A program made the position numbers and the translations under genes. Positions 62,101-64,000 of a stretch of 64,000 nt of DNA are shown here, in pieces. The number at the start of each line of letters is the position of its first letter. The first letter of the stretch is position 1. Below the pieces are notes generated by a model. That model searched no databases. It was not told where the DNA came from and saw only the letters and a list, made by a program, of their open reading frames with translations. The stretch covers positions 1,782,001 to 1,846,000 of the forward strand of contig CALNXK010000023.1 in assembly GCA_942486035.1 (NCBI GenBank), given 5' to 3'. This DNA comes from Porites lobata. Its lineage: Eukaryota > Cnidaria > Anthozoa > Scleractinia > Poritidae.

Positions 62101-63826
62101 CATGTTTTCCTTTGAAAAACAAAATGCTAGTCAAAACTTACATTGACGATCTTCTTATCTGACGAACTGATCAGACGGTCGTAAAACACTCTGAGACACT
62201 CGTTCTTCCACAGTCGAACAAACTGTCCAGGATTATCAAACCTGTCGGGCGTGCTTAGGCATAGTCCCTGGGTGATACGGGATAAGTCACGCAGATTGAA
62301 GATGTAGTGGAACTTGGAAGGGGTGGGTGGCAGGTTCTGTATGATCTTGTTATATAACTCCAGAGTTGCAGACGTGATTTTTGAGGCCAGCTCTCTAACC
62401 TCCTTTTTGAATGGCTCCAAATGGCCGTTCAGAATCGAGAAGTAGATTTTGGTAAGTGATTCCTGTGACGGGAAGGTGACGTTGAAAACACTGAAGAGAG
62501 AGATGAAGCGCGGGTCCACTTCATTGCGACCACCACCAGGCTAAAAATAGGTTTCAAAACTAAGTTAGAGGAAAGGCGTAGGCTTGTTGAACATGCGTTG
62601 TAATGAGATGTTTCATGAACAAGCATTTATTTCTTCACAACGAACAACAAATTTTACAGTCAAACCACCACCAGAATTCATTAATGGAAAAAAATTAGTT
62701 TGTTTTCAAATCCATTCATAAAATGAATAATTCAACGGTCAAAGTACCTCGATTCAATAATCAAATAGGTTTGTTGAACATGTCTGTTGTTCAATGTTTA
62801 GATGTTTTTTCATGCCTTTAATCAAAATAAACTAGAAAGACAGACCGCAAACGCAAAAGAAACTGACAAACGAACGAAATCCAAATTTACACCGACCTCA
62901 ACAGGCCTAGGTCTGTTGCACTGAAATTGCAAACTGGCGTACATGTAACAGTTTGTTTGGTTTGAACTCAGAACTTTCAGAAAAAAAGGAGGAATTTAAA
63001 GTGTAAAAAAACAGTAATCGAATCAACATTCGATTATTGAATGGATATGGGATTGTTCAAAATTATTGAATCAACAAATGAAATCTTAAATGAACAATGG
63101 TAAACCTGGTTTGACTGTAACAGAAAGCATTAATTTTTGGAGAATTAGGAAAGACACCAGCGTCATGGAGGCACCAAATCTGACTTTTGAACAATGGTCC
63201 ATTAATTTCAGATTATAAGCTATTGAGGATCTGTTTCCCCACGGTCCTGTTTGTTTTTTTTGTTTGTTTTTTTTGCAAGCGGTGTAAAATGGTGAAAAAA
63301 CTTTGATTTGCTTAGTAAAAGAGAAAGAGGCCGCGATCCCTGTATATCCTGGCTAACAAGCAGGCTCGTTGGTCGGTCAAGAAGTTGATTTTTGTTGTTT
63401 TTAATTCACGAGCAACCGGGCTAGCGCAGCTCATGTAATCAAACGCTGAAAGCCTTCAGTGTGTGTCAAAAAGCAGGGAAATGGTGACCTCACGTCCTAG
63501 TAGCTTGCGTGCATGCAAACGTGCTAAACACTCCGTACCTTTCCCATGGCAGCCACAAAGCCGATATCCCGGTAATTCTTTAAGTTGAGTTCCTTGCCCC
63601 TGTCGTACATGCCTCCCTTCTCTAGCAGTAGCTTCAGTAATGCTATTGGCTGCTGTGTGCCATACTCATCCACCTGTGGCATATTCATGTCATCCATGAA
63701 CACTAGCAATCTCTTCCCCATAGGGGGACCGTAAGTGTCTTTTGTCCTCTTTTCTACGTTGGCCTCAAGGTTCCTTTGTACGTCCATGGAAGTTGTTCGC
63801 GAAGAGAAGTTGATATTAAGCAGGAG
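40971..63826 (-). CDS. DNAH10: Axonemal dynein heavy chain, C-terminal half (partial at right edge)
   Basis: Twenty-six exons with GT-AG introns join without phase errors into 1999 residues plus a stop: roughly the last 45% of a heavy chain of about 4,500. Dynein heavy chains are ATP-driven motors that walk on axonemal doublet microtubules in cilia and flagella. Visible in order: AAA3 Walker B (VFMDDMNMP), AAA4 Walker A (GVGGSGKQS) and Walker B (MVFLFTDAH), stalk coiled coil 1, microtubule-binding tip, coiled coil 2, AAA5, AAA6 and the C-terminal domain ending LTLNSD. The assignment to DNAH10 (inner arm I1/f) rests on remembered similarity of the C-terminal blocks and the AAA4 region. DNAH2-like or another inner-arm chain is the alternative. 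The 5' half and promoter lie beyond base 64000. The gene converges on NOS across the satellite. Confidence 0.92.
41542..41868 (-). CDS. DNAH10: Dynein heavy chain exon w25, C-terminal domain
   Basis: 109 residues: AVIWLSGLHIPESYLTALVQ, then GCFVSGLYLEGASWD and LPILKVIPIEAHRLKLQ. The WLSG-H-PES(Y/F)L block is diagnostic of dynein heavy chain ends. Confidence 0.98.
42576..42743 (-). CDS. DNAH10: Dynein heavy chain exon w24, C-terminal domain
   Basis: 56 residues: ALAGEVGMSSELDEVARAL then PNIWRKLAPATLKSLGNWM, conserved in axonemal dyneins. Phase 0 at both ends. Confidence 0.98.
43126..43499 (-). CDS. DNAH10: Dynein heavy chain exon w23, C-terminal domain
   Basis: 125 residues with PDVFGLHPNAEIGYYTHSA, the conserved P--FGLH-NAEI block, ELQPQT, and the helical LLQELDRFNVLIRKMSTSL segment. 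The reverse strand's long open frame here is an antisense shadow. Confidence 0.98.
43540..43763 (-). mobile_element. tRNA-derived SINE with intact pol III boxes
   Basis: Minus strand: A box TGGTGCAGTGGTGAGAGC (43734-43751) and B box GGTTCAAATCC (43698-43708) in tRNA-like spacing, then a body with ctcaaaaccaacaattccaa shared with the 17925-18125 copy. It lies in the dynein intron immediately 5' of exon w23, in the same orientation as the gene. Confidence 0.8.
44439..44595 (-). CDS. DNAH10: Dynein heavy chain exon w22, C-terminal domain
   Basis: 52 residues beginning VMYGGRVIDDFDRRVVKTYM, the conserved (E)xxYGGRVTDxxDRR motif, followed by FIFDTFQPFHFYKNEEVDY. Confidence 0.98.
45499..45694 (-). 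CDS. DNAH10: Dynein heavy chain exon w21, C-terminal domain
   Basis: 65 residues: GFFHAVVQERRKYGKIGWNI then YDFNESDFRVC and IPWASLKYLIGE. These are hallmark blocks of the dynein C-terminal region. Confidence 0.98.
46075..46184 (-). CDS. DNAH10: Dynein heavy chain exon w20, C-terminal domain
   Basis: Encodes VVTEPPNGLKLNLRSTYHKI followed by a short Cys-containing segment, the conserved EPP-G-K-N---SY block. Donor gtatgt chosen so that the split Val codon leads into YVLGFFHA. Confidence 0.95.
46561..46761 (-). CDS. DNAH10: Dynein heavy chain exon w19, AAA6 and start of C-terminal region
   Basis: 67 residues with ARGQWLMLQNCHLLVKWL and FRLWLTTDPTPEFPIGILQR, the conserved GxWVxLQNCHL and FRLWLT-------P--ILQ-S-K motifs. 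Phase 0. Confidence 0.98.
47179..47367. mobile_element. Inverted-repeat element in a dynein intron
   Basis: Left end ggtgtttttgaacgacgcgc and right end gcgtcgctcaaaaacgtctt are complementary with few mismatches; about 190 bp, non-coding. Confidence 0.65.
47397..47735 (-). CDS. DNAH10: Dynein heavy chain exon w18, AAA6
   Basis: 113 residues: LTDFQRLLLLRCFRVDRVYL, then PIIFILSPGSDPASDL and KLKFLAMGQGQEK. The SPGSDP block and the L-SLGQGQ-type motif define AAA6. Confidence 0.97.
48003..48345. repeat. Dispersed repeat, partner of 25206-25443
   Basis: Shares gggttaaattt, ttttagagcatccaa-type and tttaactgaatttg phrases in the same order with the intergenic copy. It is expanded by an internal partial duplication of the agagc(a/c)(a/t)ccaac segment. 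Confidence 0.55.
48350..48520. repeat. Dispersed repeat, copy also at 50630-50755
   Basis: ggtgtcccgcaattgttgag, acagtcccaaaggtctctgc and gcgaaagttaactc recur as atgtcccgcagttgtttctg, acagtcccagaagcctttgc and gcgaaagttaactcg in a later dynein intron. Confidence 0.65.
48575..48834 (-). CDS. DNAH10: Dynein heavy chain exon w17, AAA6
   Basis: 86 residues beginning LFERHKLLFSFQMTIKIL, then a helical region and the QGWEDIQRL block. These are typical of AAA6 in axonemal heavy chains. Confidence 0.96.
48893..48920. repeat. (ACA)n microsatellite
   Basis: About nine imperfect acaacaataacaac-type triplets in a dynein intron. Confidence 0.8.
49725..49998 (-). CDS. DNAH10: Dynein heavy chain exon w16, AAA6
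   Basis: 91 residues with YRPAAKLGAVLFFVLSEMSA and VNSMYQYSLASYLQQF, conserved in AAA6. The closing Gly codon is split with exon w17. Confidence 0.97.
50086..50359. mobile_element. Harbinger-like MITE with TAA duplication, second family
   Basis: Begins GGCCTGGTTCAGACGCCG and ends CGGCGTCTGAACCGGGCC, perfect complements apart from one base, flanked by TAA on both sides. 274 bp with internal subrepeats of ttcagacg and agttcgac. In a dynein intron. Confidence 0.75.
50630..50755. repeat. Dispersed repeat, partner of 48350-48520
   Basis: See the matching phrases given for the partner. Both lie in dynein introns in the same orientation. Confidence 0.6.
50854..50983 (-). CDS. DNAH10: Dynein heavy chain exon w15
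   Basis: 43 residues: LLKDLEDTLLRELATSQGNM, then LDNVELVQTLEDTKSKA, the conserved L--LE--LL--L-----N-LDN--L-(Q/E)-L--TK block between AAA5 and AAA6. Confidence 0.96.
51441..51684 (-). CDS. DNAH10: Dynein heavy chain exon w14, AAA5
   Basis: Encodes FVVLGDKEVDYDPSFRLYLN followed by TKLSNPKYTP and an MVVNYTVTMKGLEDQLL helix, conserved in AAA5. An adjoining (TAAA)n microsatellite lies just upstream in the intron. Confidence 0.97.
51697..51740. repeat. (TAAA)n microsatellite
   Basis: A run of imperfect taaa/taga tetramers directly upstream of dynein exon w14 on the minus strand, lying close to its acceptor. Confidence 0.85.
51749..52252. mobile_element. Inverted-repeat element of about 500 bp
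   Basis: Left end cagtcgaacctctatgtgag and right end ctcacaggaggatcgactg are complementary with a few mismatches. The interior includes a block similar to the gcaggcta hairpins seen elsewhere. In the intron upstream of exon w14. Confidence 0.55.
52500..52635 (-). CDS. DNAH10: Dynein heavy chain exon w13, AAA5
   Basis: 45 residues: VVTFNDPDFLKQLELAIKYG then PILFKDVDEYIDPVIDNVL, the conserved F---LE-A---G-P-L--DV-E--DP block. Confidence 0.96.
52772..53141 (-). CDS. DNAH10: Dynein heavy chain exon w12, AAA5
   Basis: 123 residues with GDCLLASAFLSYLGAFTWDF, RWTSEGLPPDELSIENGIL (the AAA5 P-loop position, non-canonical as usual) and YPLCIDPQQQALNWIK. The last is the conserved P-L-IDPQ-QA--WIK block. 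Confidence 0.97.
53497..53714 (-). CDS. DNAH10: Dynein heavy chain exon w11, stalk coiled coil 2
   Basis: 72 residues of charged heptad-like sequence (LEKIEKEVRALDEELKNL and onward) ending ADKLISGLGSEKVRW across the splice, the conserved end of CC2. Acceptor ttctttgaag is unusual in having few pyrimidines, but the phase is exact. Confidence 0.94.
53775..54270. mobile_element. Inverted-repeat element with attcgaggaa ends
   Basis: Left ccatatttcctcgaataagc and right gcttattcgaggaactacga are complementary. The interior is GC-rich with several cgcccc blocks. About 490 bp in the intron between exons w10 and w11. Confidence 0.65.
54415..54605. repeat. Decayed inverted-repeat element
   Basis: gtgcaaacggacgcaacaac on the left and acgtccgtttgcattgtggg on the right are approximate inverted repeats, with an internal gtgcaaacagacgcaag copy. 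Confidence 0.5.
54743..54895 (-). CDS. DNAH10: Dynein heavy chain exon w10, microtubule-binding domain
   Basis: 51 residues with VSRAGAGLLKFVIAVMGYCS, the SxA(A/G)xxLxxWVxAxxxY helix of the dynein microtubule-binding domain, followed by basic KPKREK entering coiled coil 2. Phase 0. Confidence 0.96.
55457..55532. mobile_element. Short hairpin element in a dynein intron
   Basis: gtttccatataatcgt and acgattatatggaaac are perfect 16-base inverted repeats about 45 bases apart. Confidence 0.6.
55605..55770 (-). CDS. DNAH10: Dynein heavy chain exon w9, stalk tip
   Basis: Begins SFAKPPRAVQMV, the conserved (I/R)xSFxxPP that marks entry to the microtubule-binding tip, then SWKQAKGMMSEANFLKSL. Phase joins exon w8 at a split Arg codon. 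Confidence 0.96.
56101..56313. mobile_element. Harbinger-like MITE, copy B
   Basis: Begins ggtctgtttgcacggaca and ends ccatgtaaacaggccc; the internal inverted repeat accccacctaagcgggct also matches copy C. Flanks are TTA and TAT. In the intron between exons w8 and w9. Confidence 0.7.
56878..57209 (-). CDS. DNAH10: Dynein heavy chain exon w8, stalk coiled coil 1
   Basis: 110 residues beginning CHRLDGGLSKL, then a long heptad-like run rich in Glu, Lys, Ala and Leu, the first strand of the antiparallel stalk. Ends at KSDVTEI(R), the conserved junction before SFAKPP. Confidence 0.96.
57829..58026 (-). CDS. DNAH10: Dynein heavy chain exon w7, AAA4 exit to stalk
   Basis: 66 residues, donor gtaagt. 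Contains NYTTPKNYLDFINTYNKLLE, the conserved TPK-YLDFI segment at the base of the stalk coiled coil. Confidence 0.96.
58464..58526. repeat. Perfect-looking hairpin
   Basis: agtcagtacacacacgaaga and its near complement ctcggcgtgtgtgtactgac flank a short AT loop. In a dynein intron. Confidence 0.65.
58662..58901 (-). CDS. DNAH10: Dynein heavy chain exon w6, AAA4
   Basis: 80 residues with WQYFVNKCANNLHIVLAMSP, then RTRCRNFPGLVN and DWFTAWPQQAL. These are conserved AAA4 sensor-1 and arginine-containing blocks of axonemal dyneins. Confidence 0.97.
58971..59174. mobile_element. piggyBac-like MITE
   Basis: Ends CCCTTTAAGTCCCAATA and TATTGGGACTTAAAGGG are perfect complements and the element is flanked by TTAA on both sides (58967-58970, 59175-59178), the piggyBac target duplication. 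204 bp, non-coding. Confidence 0.8.
59557..59645 (-). CDS. DNAH10: Dynein heavy chain exon w5, AAA4
   Basis: Short exon encoding FLELINNMLTSGMVPALFP followed by an acidic loop, the conserved (E)GFLE-INN-L-SG-VP-LF block after AAA4 Walker B. The Gly codon is split with exon w4. Confidence 0.95.
60004..60182. mobile_element. Harbinger-like MITE, copy C
   Basis: Begins GGCCTATTTACATGGAGG and ends TCCATGTAAACAGGCCC, flanked by TAA on both sides. Shares ccacctaagcgggtt and acaggcgggtt with copy B. Confidence 0.7.
60288..60609 (-). CDS. DNAH10: Dynein heavy chain exon w4, AAA4 nucleotide site
   Basis: 107 residues. Contains MNLVLFDDAIEHLTRVHRVI, the Walker A loop LLVGVGGSGKQSLTRL, and the Walker B strand MVFLFTDAHV. 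This is the AAA4 ATP-binding module and helps separate this chain from other dynein subtypes. Confidence 0.97.
61155..61316 (-). CDS. DNAH10: Dynein heavy chain exon w3, AAA3-AAA4 linker
   Basis: 54 residues, acceptor tttctcag and donor gttagg on the minus strand. Contains EPILFGDYRN, a conserved pre-AAA4 motif, and ends AKAVFDE. Phase 0. Confidence 0.93.
61497..61609. mobile_element. Inverted-repeat hairpin in a dynein intron
   Basis: tacgtttctgggaaactgcc and the complement of gaagtttcccagaaacgta, extending through the ccacctacccctccc block, pair over about 34 bases. Confidence 0.7.
62142..62540 (-). CDS. DNAH10: Dynein heavy chain exon w2, AAA3 to AAA4
   Basis: 133 residues beginning PGGGRNEVDPRF. 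Contains HYIFNLRDLSRITQGL, the conserved dynein helix with the sensor-2 region, and RLWKNECLRVFYDRLI leading towards AAA4. Confidence 0.97.
62541..63538 (-). other. Intron between dynein exons w1 and w2, nothing recognised
   Basis: AT-rich unique sequence with T-runs near 63246-63276. No exon, RNA gene or clear repeat end seen. Confidence 0.6.
63539..63826 (-). CDS. DNAH10: Dynein heavy chain exon w1, AAA3 (most 5' in window)
   Basis: 96 residues in phase 0. Begins LLLNINFSSRTTS and contains KRLLVFMDDMNMPQVDEYGT, the AAA3 Walker B and following loop, then the FVAAMG block. Joins the next exon at AAMGK|PGGGRN, the conserved PGGGRN sensor-1 motif. Confidence 0.96.
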
Positions 63827-63909
63827 CTGTGAGTCAGGAGGGACAAATAAAGTCAACAAGAAATGAGTTTATGTAAATAACAAAAAACTGACGATCGTTA
63901 GCCAACAAC

Positions 63910-64000
63910 CGATAGGCATCTCACATCCAACAAGCGCGAGTGGAATAATTGTTTTATTAAAAACGCCCAAAAAAATATCGAGAATTTTTCCTTACTATAT
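63910..64000. repeat. Dispersed inverted-repeat element cut by the window edge
   Basis: Reverse-orientation half copy of the family at 22300-22465, sharing catccaaca and cgagtggaataatt and then cgtttttaat-like and tcgatatttt complements. Confidence 0.5.

Overview
This is eukaryotic, intron-rich, AT-rich genomic DNA. Two conserved animal genes are split into many small exons with GT-AG introns, and the introns and spacers are full of short inverted-repeat transposons, tRNA-derived SINEs and a decayed LINE. An invertebrate is likely. Gene architecture and repeat style make me think of a cnidarian such as a coral or sea anemone, but that is inference and no species marker is present.

Layout. 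(1) 1-2541: upstream sequence with no confident gene; a weak candidate terminal exon lies at 115-252. (2) 2550-23723, plus strand: a complete nitric oxide synthase gene of 28 coding exons plus one possible extra terminal exon. Exon phases join exactly, giving about 1182 or 1194 residues. In order it has a zinc Cys pair, heme-thiolate Cys, substrate Glu, calmodulin-binding helix, FMN, FAD and NADPH domains. It lacks the autoinhibitory FMN-domain insert of nNOS and eNOS and resembles iNOS in that respect. (3) About 22.6-27.1 kb: intergenic sequence with several inverted-repeat elements, including a hAT-like element with a target-site duplication. (4) About 27.13-40.49 kb: a large tandem satellite with a monomer of about 168 bp, all in one orientation. 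It is layered symmetrically as A-B-core-B-A and has higher-order duplications. (5) 63826-40971, minus strand: the last 26 exons (1999 residues plus stop) of an axonemal dynein heavy chain, DNAH10-like, from AAA3 through the stalk to the C-terminus. The 5' part lies beyond the right edge.

The two genes converge (3' ends facing) and the satellite fills the space between them. They have no shared pathway that I can argue from sequence: one makes nitric oxide from arginine, the other is a ciliary inner-arm motor. Their introns carry members of the same repeat families (Harbinger-like MITEs, SINEs, other inverted-repeat elements). Introns without their own entry contain only non-coding sequence or short repeat fragments in which I see no gene.

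The most unusual feature is the satellite. It looks like an array grown by repeated expansion in its centre, with older monomer types displaced to both flanks. No prokaryotic system, CRISPR array or viral gene is present.
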